Assembly: GCA_900100245.1 (NCBI GenBank)
Contig: FNEU01000008.1
Coordinates: 1-64,000, forward strand
Direction of reading: 5' to 3'
From: Lachnospiraceae bacterium G41
Lineage (GTDB): Bacteria; Bacillota; Clostridia; Lachnospirales; Lachnospiraceae
DNA length: 64,000 nt
In this document: one piece after another, positions 35,686-44,607 of the stretch
How the letters are laid out: every line of letters begins with the position of its first letter
How positions within the stretch are numbered: the first letter of the stretch is position 1
Notes under the pieces: generated by a model
The model's database searches: none
Seen by the model: the letters and a program-made list of their open reading frames with translations, nothing else
What the model was told of the DNA's origin: nothing
Translations under genes and position numbers: made by a program

Positions 35686-35714
35686 ATATTACCACAAAGA
35701 ATTTAATATGTAAA
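35686..35714 (-). promoter_or_regulatory. Promoter of rpsO
   Basis: TTTACA (35709-35714) and TAATAT (35686-35691) are exactly 17 bases apart on the minus strand. The predicted start lies just upstream of the leader fold. Confidence 0.72.
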
Positions 35715-35738
35715 CTAATTTTTTATTTACATAATTAT

Positions 35739-37949
35739 TTATGCATTGTCTTCTTTTGTATCTTCTTTTTTATCCGAATCCTTGTTTTCGTTTTCAGTCT
35801 CTTCTTCAGATTTTACACCGTAAATCTTCTGATGCTCTTCGGCTATCTTTCTTACTTCATCCTCACATTCGAGGAAGACCTTGGCAACTATCGGATCGAA
35901 ATGCTTGCCTGAGCCCTCTTTTATGATGTTCATTGCAGCCTCAAAGCTTAGACCGGGCTTATATACTCTCGCAGATACAAGTGCATCAAATACATCGGAT
36001 ACAGCCATTATTCTGGCCGACAAAGGTATATCCTCGCCCTTTAAGCCAAACGGATAGCCTGTTCCGTCATACTTCTCATGATGATAAAGCGCAATGTTCT
36101 CTGCTTCTTTAAGATAATCCGATGTGGATGAAATCTTCATTGCGTTTTCGATGATCTTACCACCTTCTATGGTATGAAGTTTCATCTTTTCGAATTCATT
36201 TTCATCGAGTCTTGCAGGCTTGTTTAATACAAGGTCGGAAACTTTTATCTTACCCACATCATGAAGAGGTGCGGAATTGGCAACTTCATAAATATAATCT
36301 TCGGTAAGAATATCCGTAAAATATCCTTTTTCTTTTAGCTTTCTTAAAAGAAGGTCAACATATGCGGTCGTTTTCTTAATATGGTCACCCGTGCTCTTGT
36401 CACGGCTTTCTACAAGGTCAGCCATAATATAGATAAGACCGTTTTGCATTTTGGTAATTTCTTCGCTCTTCCTCTTTACATCTTCGAGATACTCAACGGT
36501 ATCTCCGAATGTCTTTGAAAGAGAATCATAGAGCGTTTCAATTTCATCGCCTGTAGCAATCTTAAGATCATTGATTCTGTCAACGCCCTTTTCAAGAGCT
36601 TCATCATTATTGTAAGCAAATTTCCTTGCCGCAAATGTCATCGCATCAATAGGATATGTAAGGCTAAACTGCATATGCCACATACAGAATACAAGAATCA
36701 TGATAAAGAAGCCCAGGAAAAGTGATAATACTTTTACAAGGAAACTGATTCCGTTCGTTGTAACCTGTTCCATACTGATATCCGCGCATGCATAGCATAC
36801 ACATTTATGATTTGAATTATATACAGGCTCATAACAGGTAAGAAGCCATCCGAAAGAATCATCGGATATTACAGGTTCTATTTCCTGTCCCGAAAGAAGT
36901 GACGGAATATAATCGGAGAATGATTCGTCAAATTCAACTACATCGCCAAGCTTTCCGGCTTCTGTTTCTTCGGTATCAAGATCGAATACTACGTGGCAGC
37001 CGTCTGGCATTACCTTATACACATAAATGTATTTAATATCCGGTGAACTTGCTTTTATTTTACGAAGTTTATTCATCGTATCTGCATAATCAACAGAACC
37101 CGTTCCCTCTTCGAAGTACTCATCCACTCTGTCGCCGTCTACAGTACTGGCAACCAGGGAAGCAACGTTTTTGGCCGTAAAAGTATACTGTTGTACCGCA
37201 AAACTCTGGTAAAGAATATAACTTATTGCAGTTGTAACACATGCAACAAACACCATTACCGCACCGATTATAAAAATGATCTTTGTACGCAGCGGCGCTT
37301 TTCTGCTTTCGTTTTTATGTACCTCTTTTATCTCATCTTTGTTAAGAGGCTTCTGTTTCCAGTGCGTAAGCGCAAGCATCGAAGCAAATTTCTGGGGAAC
37401 AATTTTAATAATGATGAATACCAATACAACCGTAATTGATTTATCAAGCAAATCAATTGCAGAGTCGGAAATAAGCTGCGCAAAGAATACATTGACTTTT
37501 CCGCTTGATAAAAGTGACTGTGCAAAAGGAGCCGATATTCCTTCACCCAATCCGAAGCCGTACATAAAATATGTTAAAAGCGAACCGAGAACACCACCTA
37601 TAAAAGCAAATACAGGTATTGTTAAAATAGCTTTATGGAATTTATCAAAGAATCCTTTATCATAAAAATATCTCGCGGTCACAGAAAGAAGAACGCTTAT
37701 AACCGCGTAATAAGCATTGGAAGGATCGGCCGTGAAATTAATAATGTTTGAACAATATCCGACGATAATGCCGGGAAGATATCCACCGAGAATCGATGCC
37801 AAAAACGTTCCTACGCTGTCGAGGAACAAAGGAAGATGAAAATGCCCTACGAGTCTGTTTAACCCGATATTTATCAGGATAAAAATACCATAAAAAACAA
37901 CACGTTTAATAAACGACTTAAATCCGCCTGAATTCGCCTCTTTTTCCAT
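35739..37949 (-). CDS. Membrane HD-GYP c-di-GMP phosphodiesterase with ECF-S-like N-terminal region
   Basis: The HD-GYP domain (about 505-690) has APLHDVGKIKV, LHTIEGGKII, YHHEKYDGTGYPFGLKGEDIP and ARIMAVSDVFDAL; the HD and GYP residues are intact, so hydrolysis of cyclic di-GMP is likely. The N-terminus has about five membrane helices (15-190), with FLDSVGTFLASILGGYLPGIIVG resembling ECF-transporter S components over two blocks. A second membrane pair (225-250 and 400-425) frames an extracellular sensor region. The acidic tail is low complexity. I chose the ATG at 37949 (736 residues), which has GGAAGGGG upstream. Confidence 0.88.
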   Translation of the reverse strand: MEKEANSGGFKSFIKRVVFYGIFILINIGLNRLVGHFHLPLFLDSVGTFLASILGGYLPGIIVGYCSNIINFTADPSNAYYAVISVLLSVTARYFYDKGFFDKFHKAILTIPVFAFIGGVLGSLLTYFMYGFGLGEGISAPFAQSLLSSGKVNVFFAQLISDSAIDLLDKSITVVLVFIIIKIVPQKFASMLALTHWKQKPLNKDEIKEVHKNESRKAPLRTKIIFIIGAVMVFVACVTTAISYILYQSFAVQQYTFTAKNVASLVASTVDGDRVDEYFEEGTGSVDYADTMNKLRKIKASSPDIKYIYVYKVMPDGCHVVFDLDTEETEAGKLGDVVEFDESFSDYIPSLLSGQEIEPVISDDSFGWLLTCYEPVYNSNHKCVCYACADISMEQVTTNGISFLVKVLSLFLGFFIMILVFCMWHMQFSLTYPIDAMTFAARKFAYNNDEALEKGVDRINDLKIATGDEIETLYDSLSKTFGDTVEYLEDVKRKSEEITKMQNGLIYIMADLVESRDKSTGDHIKKTTAYVDLLLRKLKEKGYFTDILTEDYIYEVANSAPLHDVGKIKVSDLVLNKPARLDENEFEKMKLHTIEGGKIIENAMKISSTSDYLKEAENIALYHHEKYDGTGYPFGLKGEDIPLSARIMAVSDVFDALVSARVYKPGLSFEAAMNIIKEGSGKHFDPIVAKVFLECEDEVRKIAEEHQKIYGVKSEEETENENKDSDKKEDTKEDNA

Positions 37950-38071
37950 AAGATCCCCTTCCATAAATCACAAATGAAAAAAGCAATTATATATACCAAC
38001 AATCAGATTAATTATATCTGAAAAAATACTAAAATAAACAAATTTTACTATGTTTTTTAATATTTTTCATG

Positions 38072-38101
38072 TATAAATCGTATTAGTCATACTGTTGTCA
38101 A
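38072..38101 (-). promoter_or_regulatory. Possible promoter for the HD-GYP gene
   Basis: A perfect TTGACA (38096-38101) lies 18 bases upstream of TTTATA (38072-38077) on the minus strand, about 120 bases before the HD-GYP start and just beyond the shortened MocR gene. The remaining gap is AT-rich with no other structure seen. Confidence 0.45.
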
Positions 38102-38150
38102 ATATTAGTCTGTTTTTTGTTCTGATTCTTTTATGACGAATAAAATAAAG

Positions 38151-39221
38151 CTATTTCTTTCTTAAATTTCTTCTTACACGGTTTATATGTCTTTCAAACT
38201 CTCCGCCGTCAAGCAATTCAGATACGGTCAGCTGCTCGAGTGTCGCAACCGGACATGAATAAAAAGATACTTTTTCTTCAAATTTTGAAAGAAGGTTCAA
38301 AGGCAAAACCATATATGCCATTCTAATAGATGGCGCTATAGTTTTTGTAAATGTATTAACATATATGACACAACCGTTTTTATCCATGGAATAAATGGTA
38401 TCAACTGTTTTCCTCGAAGGAGTAAATTCGGACTCAAAGTCATCTTCTATTAAAACAGCGCCCCTTTCGTTAGCCCATTTAAGATATTCTGCTTTCTTGC
38501 CTGCTGATGCACTAACACCTGTAGGAAAGCTTCTGTAAGGCGTTATATGAAGTATATTGGCTTTACTTTTAATAAGTTCTGAACTCTTAATGCCATCCTT
38601 GCCAAGCTTAAGCGTTTCAACCAAAGCGCCCTCATTCTCGTATACTTCTTTAATTCTTGCATAACCCGGTGTTTCAACGCCGTAAACTTTATCTCTTCCG
38701 AGTGTTTTTACAATGATTGAATAAAGATATTCAGCGCCTGCACCGATTATTATCTGTTCTTTTATAACCGAGATATTCCTGCTTCGCTTAAGATAATCGC
38801 TTATTGAAGATCTTAATTTATCAATTCCGAAAGAAGGAGATTTTTCCAATACTTCATAAGGATTCATTGAAAGTACTCTTCTGACGGTTTTGGCATAAAT
38901 ATCATATGAAATATAGTTGCTGTCAGGTTCGGATTGAGAAGGATACGAAATAATTTCAGTATCGTTGTTACTTGCTTTGGTATTTGCCGATTTGCCGAAA
39001 TACAAATCACCGGTTTCAAAAGAAACAAAATAACCGCTCTTTTCAACGCTTTCAATATAGCCTTCTTCGCTTAAAAGCTCGTAAGCATGCTCGACGGTAA
39101 TAATGCTTACACCCCATTCATCCGATAAGTTTCTTTTTGAAGGAAGTTTGGAGCCCGTTTTATATATACCATCCGTTATATCTTTTTTTAATTTTTCATA
39201 AATTGAAATATATTTTTTCAA
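38151..39221 (-). CDS. MocR/PdxR-type GntR regulator, C-terminally shortened
   Basis: An N-terminal GntR winged helix (about 1-68; SKLPSKRNLSDEWGVSIITVEHAYELL in two blocks) is fused to an aminotransferase-fold domain. It shows IGAGAEYLYSII, ETPGYARI, LIEDDFESEF and the PLP lysine in FTKTIAPSIRM. Family members reach about 450-480 residues; this one stops at 356, right after HINRVRRNLRKK, inside the helix that begins the small domain. No continuation was found in other frames before the next gene. The start is TTG overlapping the phosphoesterase stop. It is either truncated or a short variant. Confidence 0.75.
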   Translation of the reverse strand: MKKYISIYEKLKKDITDGIYKTGSKLPSKRNLSDEWGVSIITVEHAYELLSEEGYIESVEKSGYFVSFETGDLYFGKSANTKASNNDTEIISYPSQSEPDSNYISYDIYAKTVRRVLSMNPYEVLEKSPSFGIDKLRSSISDYLKRSRNISVIKEQIIIGAGAEYLYSIIVKTLGRDKVYGVETPGYARIKEVYENEGALVETLKLGKDGIKSSELIKSKANILHITPYRSFPTGVSASAGKKAEYLKWANERGAVLIEDDFESEFTPSRKTVDTIYSMDKNGCVIYVNTFTKTIAPSIRMAYMVLPLNLLSKFEEKVSFYSCPVATLEQLTVSELLDGGEFERHINRVRRNLRKK

Positions 39222-39955
39222 ATCTCGTCTTCCATTCCGTTCTCATTAGGGTAAGAATAAAACTCTTCTTTTGTTTCCAGGCAAACAGCCGCTATTCTTC
39301 CGTTCTTAATATGAGCTCCGCAGTCAATAGCAATATGATTGTTCTTTTTATAAATATATCCCGGGTTAGGATTGTTTACGATATACTGCGTAGGAGTATG
39401 TCCTGATATTACAATTGTATCTTCGAAATACTTTTTTTCATAATCCGCTCTTTCCCACACCAGTTCATGTAAAGAATATTCTTTGATATCTTTCTTGGGG
39501 TCAAAATTCCCAAGACCTGCATGTACAAGCAGATATTTTTGACTGTTTACACTAACTTCTTCATATAACGAGAAATCTTTGATAAAATCAATTACTTCAT
39601 CCTGCATTTCTGCGTCCAGTTCCCTGAATTCATCAATAGTGCTTTTAGCCCCGTTATACTGCCATGTAACAAGGTTATCAAGGGTTTCTATATCAAGTTC
39701 ATCAAGCAATCTGTCGGTTACTTCTTTCTTTAAAAAAGAAAGACATTCAACAGCCATTACCTCATGGTTTCCCACTATGCATATTGCATTTGGCATTTCC
39801 ATAAGTTTAAGCAGTGTTTTAATCGGATTAGGGCCTCTGTCGACTACGTCTCCAAGTACATATAAAGTATCTTCATCCTTTAAATTGATTTTCTCTAAGA
39901 TATCGATAAACATATCATATTCACCGTGTATATCGGATAAAACATACGTAGACAT
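39218..39955 (-). CDS. PPP-family metallophosphoesterase (Ser/Thr phosphatase or ApaH-like)
   Basis: Metal-binding motifs are complete: SDIHGEYD (Asp8, His10), GDVVDRGPNP (Asp36, Arg40), GNHE (Asn63, His64), LVHAGL and SGHTPT. Bacterial relatives dephosphorylate proteins or cleave diadenosine tetraphosphate; sequence does not tell which. Length 245 is usual. AGGAGG precedes the ATG. The stop overlaps the TTG start of the MocR-like gene, so both are one unit. Confidence 0.88.
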   Translation of the reverse strand: MSTYVLSDIHGEYDMFIDILEKINLKDEDTLYVLGDVVDRGPNPIKTLLKLMEMPNAICIVGNHEVMAVECLSFLKKEVTDRLLDELDIETLDNLVTWQYNGAKSTIDEFRELDAEMQDEVIDFIKDFSLYEEVSVNSQKYLLVHAGLGNFDPKKDIKEYSLHELVWERADYEKKYFEDTIVISGHTPTQYIVNNPNPGYIYKKNNHIAIDCGAHIKNGRIAAVCLETKEEFYSYPNENGMEDEI

Positions 39956-40030
39956 AAAGCCTCCTAAAAGAATTGTAAAGGATATTTTTAAGCCATAAAT
40001 ATTATATCAAAGGTTTTAAATAAATTAAAT

Positions 40031-40055
40031 AACCCGACTCTTTTAGAGCCGGGTT
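40031..40055 (-). terminator. Hairpin terminator after the 200-residue membrane protein
   Basis: AACCCGACTC and GAGCCGGGTT pair with one mismatch around TTTTA. It lies 37 bases past the stop. The T run after the stem is short and interrupted. Confidence 0.65.
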
Positions 40056-40091
40056 AAGTTTATAATCAAAAGCAATTATAGACTGTTACAT

Positions 40092-40694
40092 TTATTCTGC
40101 AACTTCTTCTACAGTTTCTTCTGTTACTTCTTCTGTAACTTCTTCATATTCACCTTCGGTTTCTTTTGTCTGGTAATTTCCAAAGCCGTAATCAGGTTCA
40201 TTGTTCATTTCTAAAAGAAGGAAGATTGAATAAACCACAGGAATGAATATTCCGATAACCGAAATAATGGTGGCTTTCTCTTCATCTGCACCATAGGTTT
40301 TATGGATATCATACATCTTACGCCAGTTAAATGCTGCAAGGAAAAATGCAAGCGCTACATCAAGCATCTGTCCGAATACAGGGATAATATTTAAGCCGGC
40401 AATAATTCCTGTACCAAAATTAGCTGCTAAAAGTGTAATAACAGCCATTAAGCCTCTTTGATCGGTATCAACAAAGAATACCTTGAACTGCTTCTTGGGA
40501 AGTGTGAACTCAAGATAAGTCTGTGCAAAAGGTATAAAAGCAAGCCAGGGATAAGGGTGTCCTGCCTTGGTTGCCATATTAAACAAAGCAATTGCGGGAA
40601 TAAGATAACTGAAAGCAAATGTAAGTACGCCGCCTATTGAAGCAATTGCGATAACGAAACTGTAAGTAAATAATGTCGATAAAATAGCAATCAT
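40092..40694 (-). CDS. Multi-pass membrane protein, DUF5684-like, with Glu/Thr/Val tail
   Basis: Four to five membrane helices cover about 5-165. The FNMATKAGHPYPWLAFIPFAQTYLEF part (in two blocks) resembles the W-x-x-xP-F/Y pattern of DUF5684 signal-peptidase-associated proteins. The tail is made of VTEETVEEV-type repeats. Function is unknown. GGAGG precedes the ATG. It lies downstream of ppdK behind a hairpin and has its own terminator. Confidence 0.7.
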   Translation of the reverse strand: MIAILSTLFTYSFVIAIASIGGVLTFAFSYLIPAIALFNMATKAGHPYPWLAFIPFAQTYLEFTLPKKQFKVFFVDTDQRGLMAVITLLAANFGTGIIAGLNIIPVFGQMLDVALAFFLAAFNWRKMYDIHKTYGADEEKATIISVIGIFIPVVYSIFLLLEMNNEPDYGFGNYQTKETEGEYEEVTEEVTEETVEEVAE

Positions 40695-40717
40695 TTATGC
40701 CTCCAAATTATGATTAA

Positions 40718-40739
40718 GGGAAAGCGTTTCCGCTTCCCC
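40718..40739 (-). terminator. Hairpin after ppdK
   Basis: GGGAAAGCG and CGCTTCCCC pair with one mismatch around TTTC, 31 bases past the ppdK stop. The T run on the minus strand is poor, so termination may be partial. Confidence 0.55.
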
Positions 40740-40770
40740 CTAACTTTAGTTTTAATTCTTTTATGATTAA

Positions 40771-43398
40771 TTATCCTCTTGCGATTGCAGCCTGTGCAGC
40801 AGCAAGTCTTGCGATAGGAACTCTGAAAGGTGAACATGATACATAATCAAGTCCGATCTTGTCGCAGAATTCTACTGACTGAGGATCTCCGCCGTGCTCA
40901 CCGCAGATACCGATGTGAAGATTGGGATTTACGGGCTTGCCTAACTTAATAGCCATTTCCATAAGTTTGCCTACACCTGTCTGGTCGAGTTTAGCGAAAG
41001 GATCGTTCTCAAAGATCTTGGTATCATAGTAAGCTTCAAGGAACTTACCTGCGTCGTCTCTTGAGAAACCGAATGTCATCTGTGTAAGGTCGTTTGTACC
41101 GAAGCAGAAGAAATCAGCCTCTGTAGCAATCTCATCAGCTGTTAATGCAGCCCTCGGGATTTCAATCATTGTACCTACTTCGTACTTAAGATCAACGCCT
41201 GCAGCCTTGATTTCAGCATCAGCAGTTTCAACTACGATCTTCTTAACAACCTTTAATTCCTTAACATCACATACAAGAGGAATCATGATTTCGGGCTTCA
41301 TGTTCCAGTCGGGATGAGCCTTGGAAACATTGATTGCAGCACGGATAACTGCTTTTGTCTGCATCTTTGCAATTTCAGGATATGTAACTGCAAGACGGCA
41401 TCCTCTGTGGCCCATCATAGGGTTGAATTCATGTAAGGAATCAATGTATTCTTTAATCTTTTCTACGCTCTTGCCCTGAGAATCCGCGAGTTTCTTGATA
41501 TCTGCTTCTTCTGTGGGAACGAACTCATGAAGAGGAGGATCAAGGAATCTGATGGTAACAGGACATCCTTCAAGTGCTTCGTATAACTGTTCGAAGTCAC
41601 CCTGCTGATAAGGAAGAATCTTCTCAAGAGCAGCTTCTCTCTCTTCTTCTTTGTCAGAACAAATCATTTCACGGAATGCAGCAATTCTGGATTCCTCGAA
41701 GAACATATGCTCTGTACGGCAAAGGCCGATACCTTCCGCACCAAGTTCTCTTGCCTTCTTAGCATCTGCAGGAGTATCTGCATTTGTTCTAACCTTAAGT
41801 CTTCTGTATTTATCTGCCCATGCCATTACACGGCCGAATTCACCTGCAATCTTAGCATCAACAGTTGCAATCTTGCCATCATAAATATTTCCGGTTGTAC
41901 CGTCGATTGATAACCAATCGCCTTCATGGTATTCCTTGCCTGCAAGAGTAAACTTCTTGTTAGCTTCATCCATAGCGATTTCGCCACAACCTGATACACA
42001 GCAAGTACCCATACCACGTGCAACAACTGCTGCGTGGGATGTCATACCGCCACGAACTGTAAGGATGCCCTGAGCAACCTTCATACCTGTAATATCTTCA
42101 GGTGAAGTCTCAAGTCTAACAAGAACAACCTTCTCGCCTCTTCCTGCCCAAGCTTCAGCGTCTTCAGCAGAGAATACGATACGTCCGCATGCAGCTCCGG
42201 GTGAAGCGCCCAAGCCCTTACCTGCGGGAGTGGCAGCCTTTAATGCGGCCTGGTCAAACTGAGGATGAAGAAGTGTGTCAAGGTTACGAGGATCGATCAT
42301 CGCAACTGCTTCCTTCTCTGTTCTCATACCTTCATCAACGAGGTCACAAGCAATCTTTAAAGCAGCCTGAGCTGTTCTCTTACCGTTTCTTGTCTGGAGC
42401 ATGTAAAGCTTTCCGTGCTCAACGGTAAATTCCATATCCTGCATATCTCTGTAATGATTTTCAAGAGTAGCACAAACATCCTTAAACTGTGCGAAAGCTT
42501 CAGGGAACTTCTCTTCCATTTCAGCTATCTTCATAGGTGTTCTTACACCTGCAACAACGTCTTCACCCTGTGCATTTGTAAGGAACTCACCAAATAAGCC
42601 TTTGTTACCTGTAGCGGGATCTCTTGTAAATGCAACACCGGTACCACAGTCATCACCCATATTACCAAATGCCATTGACTGAACGTTTACTGCTGTACCC
42701 CATGAATAAGGGATATCATTGTCACGTCTGTAAACGTTAGCTCTGGGGTTGTCCCATGAACGGAAAACGGCTTTGATTGCACCGTATAACTGTTCCTTGG
42801 GATCTGCGGGGAAATCTGTACCGATTTTTGATTTATATTCAGCCTTAAACTGATTTGCAAGTTCTTTCAAGTCATCTGCGGTAAGCTCTACGTCCTGCTT
42901 AACACCTTTCTTTTCCTTCATCTGGTCGATAAGCTCTTCGAAGTATTTCTTACCTACTTCCATAACTACGTCAGAATACATCTGGATGAATCTTCTGTAG
43001 CAGTCCCAAGCCCAACGGGGATTATTTGACTTCTCAGCGATAACTCCTACAACATCCTCATTAAGACCAAGGTTAAGAATTGTATCCATCATACCGGGCA
43101 TTGATGCTCTCGCACCTGAACGAACGGAAACAAGTAAAGGATTCTCAAGATCTCCGAACTTCTTACCGGTAATTTCTTCCATTTTTACGATATACTCATC
43201 AATCTGAGCTTTAATCTCAGAGTTAATTTCTCTTCCATCCTCATAATACTGAGTACATGCCTCTGTAGTAATGGTAAATCCCTGAGGCACGGGTAAACCG
43301 ATATTGGTCATCTCCGCAAGGTTTGCACCTTTTCCACCCAGGAGATTACGCATATCAGCGCTTCCTTCTGTAAATAAATATACCCATTTCTTTGCCAT
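40771..43398 (-). CDS. ppdK: Pyruvate, phosphate dikinase
   Basis: Converts pyruvate, ATP and phosphate to PEP, AMP and PPi, reversibly, in glycolysis of many anaerobes. The ATP-grasp part begins LLGGKGANLAEM. The phosphohistidine swivel domain has GGMTSHAAVVARGMGT, where the His carries phosphate and the Thr is the regulatory site. The PEP-binding C-terminal barrel has CRTEHMFF, MMGHRGCRL and FGTNDLTQMTFGFSRDD. Length 875 is standard. AGGAGG lies 12 bases before the ATG. The leader is long and folded. Confidence 0.97.
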   Translation of the reverse strand: MAKKWVYLFTEGSADMRNLLGGKGANLAEMTNIGLPVPQGFTITTEACTQYYEDGREINSEIKAQIDEYIVKMEEITGKKFGDLENPLLVSVRSGARASMPGMMDTILNLGLNEDVVGVIAEKSNNPRWAWDCYRRFIQMYSDVVMEVGKKYFEELIDQMKEKKGVKQDVELTADDLKELANQFKAEYKSKIGTDFPADPKEQLYGAIKAVFRSWDNPRANVYRRDNDIPYSWGTAVNVQSMAFGNMGDDCGTGVAFTRDPATGNKGLFGEFLTNAQGEDVVAGVRTPMKIAEMEEKFPEAFAQFKDVCATLENHYRDMQDMEFTVEHGKLYMLQTRNGKRTAQAALKIACDLVDEGMRTEKEAVAMIDPRNLDTLLHPQFDQAALKAATPAGKGLGASPGAACGRIVFSAEDAEAWAGRGEKVVLVRLETSPEDITGMKVAQGILTVRGGMTSHAAVVARGMGTCCVSGCGEIAMDEANKKFTLAGKEYHEGDWLSIDGTTGNIYDGKIATVDAKIAGEFGRVMAWADKYRRLKVRTNADTPADAKKARELGAEGIGLCRTEHMFFEESRIAAFREMICSDKEEEREAALEKILPYQQGDFEQLYEALEGCPVTIRFLDPPLHEFVPTEEADIKKLADSQGKSVEKIKEYIDSLHEFNPMMGHRGCRLAVTYPEIAKMQTKAVIRAAINVSKAHPDWNMKPEIMIPLVCDVKELKVVKKIVVETADAEIKAAGVDLKYEVGTMIEIPRAALTADEIATEADFFCFGTNDLTQMTFGFSRDDAGKFLEAYYDTKIFENDPFAKLDQTGVGKLMEMAIKLGKPVNPNLHIGICGEHGGDPQSVEFCDKIGLDYVSCSPFRVPIARLAAAQAAIARG

Positions 43399-43504
43399 AC
43401 CGATTTGTTCCTCCTTTGAAACATAGATTTTGTAAAGCTTACAATAAAGGCAAATAAAAGACCAAGAACTCCTTTTTTCAAGTCCTTCGTCGCTCTCAAT
43501 AAAA

Positions 43505-43549
43505 GAAATTATATTCTCTTTCTTTCCTCATAAAAGAGAATATAATTTC
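43505..43549 (-). promoter_or_regulatory. Perfect 17-bp inverted repeat in the ppdK leader
   Basis: The left arm (43505-43521) and right arm (43533-43549) are perfectly complementary with an 11-base loop; the arm reads GAAATTATATTCTCTTT. On the minus strand the stem is followed by TTTTATTG, like a terminator. It lies downstream of the promoter at 43575, so it could attenuate ppdK or end the upstream transcript. A second G-U containing stem, AAGGACT/AGTTCTT, follows nearer the gene. Confidence 0.6.
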
Positions 43550-43574
43550 CATATATTAGATTTTACGCGAAAAT

Positions 43575-43583
43575 ATTATATCA
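43575..43583 (-). promoter_or_regulatory. Extended -10 promoter for ppdK
   Basis: TGATATAAT on the minus strand is a perfect extended -10. No good -35 is seen, as is common for such promoters. The predicted leader is about 170 bases. Confidence 0.55.
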
Positions 43584-43624
43584 CAGGTTTACATATTTCG
43601 CCATAAAAATATTTATTTATTTGA

Positions 43625-44563
43625 TTAACCTTCGAAACTAATCTCTGCAGCTATAGATCCGTCGGGATTAATGTAGAAATATTCAACTGTAACAGGATCT
43701 TTTACACCTGAAGGTACTTTAACCTGGTCTATCAATTGCTTCTTTGATTCTTCATCAAAACCGCTCTCAATCGCCTCTTGAGCATCGCCGATATCAGCAG
43801 CTAAATAATAATATGATGAAACGGTATTTCCTACACATTCAATCTTAATATCCGTACATGTATCGCCATACTGTTCAAGAAGTGCGTCTACGGAATTGTT
43901 CCAATAATCGGGACCGAATGTTGATTCATAATAATACTGAACAGTGCCCTTATCTGCACTTGATTCATAACCGCTTGTATCGTCAGCATCGTCTTCGTAT
44001 AAAATAATATCAGCAACCTGTGTTCCGTCAGGATTGAAATAGATGTATTCGATTTCCATCTTTCCTTCTGTATCAACCATTGAACGGATATTTGCAAAAA
44101 GCTGCCCTTTTGCAGCGTTTGCATTAGCCTGCATGGTATCTTCAATATTTGTAGCAAGTTCGGTAACAGAAGTAAACTTGTAAATCATTCTGTTTCCTTT
44201 TACTTCAACTTCTACGTTTGAAAAGATATTTTCATAATCAGAACTGTTGGACATTGCTTCAAGAGCCCACTTGTTTAAAGGATTGCTGAAATATTCTTCA
44301 AGATCCTTATAATCTGCAGTACTGTTAGAGTCTTTTCCCTCGTCAATATCAACAGTAGTATCAATTGTAGGATCAACAGTAGTATCAATTGTAGGATCAA
44401 CAGTTGTGTCGACTGTAGTTTTTTCACCGTCTTTTACGGGGTCTGCTTCTATTTTAGAAACTGTGGTAGAAGTATTATCCTTAGAAGGTAACAAAGAACA
44501 GCCCATAAAAGAAGTAACAAGCGCTAACGCTCCTAAAAGAACAATAAGTTTTTGTTTGGTCAT
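43625..44563 (-). CDS. Lipoprotein with two related domains (DUF4854-like)
   Basis: The signal peptide ends in the lipobox SFMGC (Cys22). A repeated TTVDPTID linker follows. Two homologous halves can be seen: each has a helical part (LATNIEDTMQANANAAKGQ and AQEAIESGFDEESKKQ) and ends in EYIYFNPDGTQVADI or EYFYINPDGSIAAEI. Function is unknown; similar Clostridial lipoproteins occur widely. I chose the ATG at 44563 (312 residues) with AAAGGAAA upstream; nine more codons are open before it. It lies between glyQS and ppdK, which are usually adjacent in relatives. Confidence 0.78.
   Translation of the reverse strand: MTKQKLIVLLGALALVTSFMGCSLLPSKDNTSTTVSKIEADPVKDGEKTTVDTTVDPTIDTTVDPTIDTTVDIDEGKDSNSTADYKDLEEYFSNPLNKWALEAMSNSSDYENIFSNVEVEVKGNRMIYKFTSVTELATNIEDTMQANANAAKGQLFANIRSMVDTEGKMEIEYIYFNPDGTQVADIILYEDDADDTSGYESSADKGTVQYYYESTFGPDYWNNSVDALLEQYGDTCTDIKIECVGNTVSSYYYLAADIGDAQEAIESGFDEESKKQLIDQVKVPSGVKDPVTVEYFYINPDGSIAAEISFEG
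44348..44418 (-). repeat. 24-bp tandem repeat encoding TVDPTIDT
   Basis: Two exact copies of ATCAACAGTAGTATCAATTG plus TAGG (44348-44371, 44372-44395) and a third diverged copy up to 44418 lie in frame in the lipoprotein linker. Confidence 0.9.
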
Positions 44564-44607
44564 AAATGTTTTCCTTTCAATTTTATTCATCCACTCTCAT
44601 TTACGAG

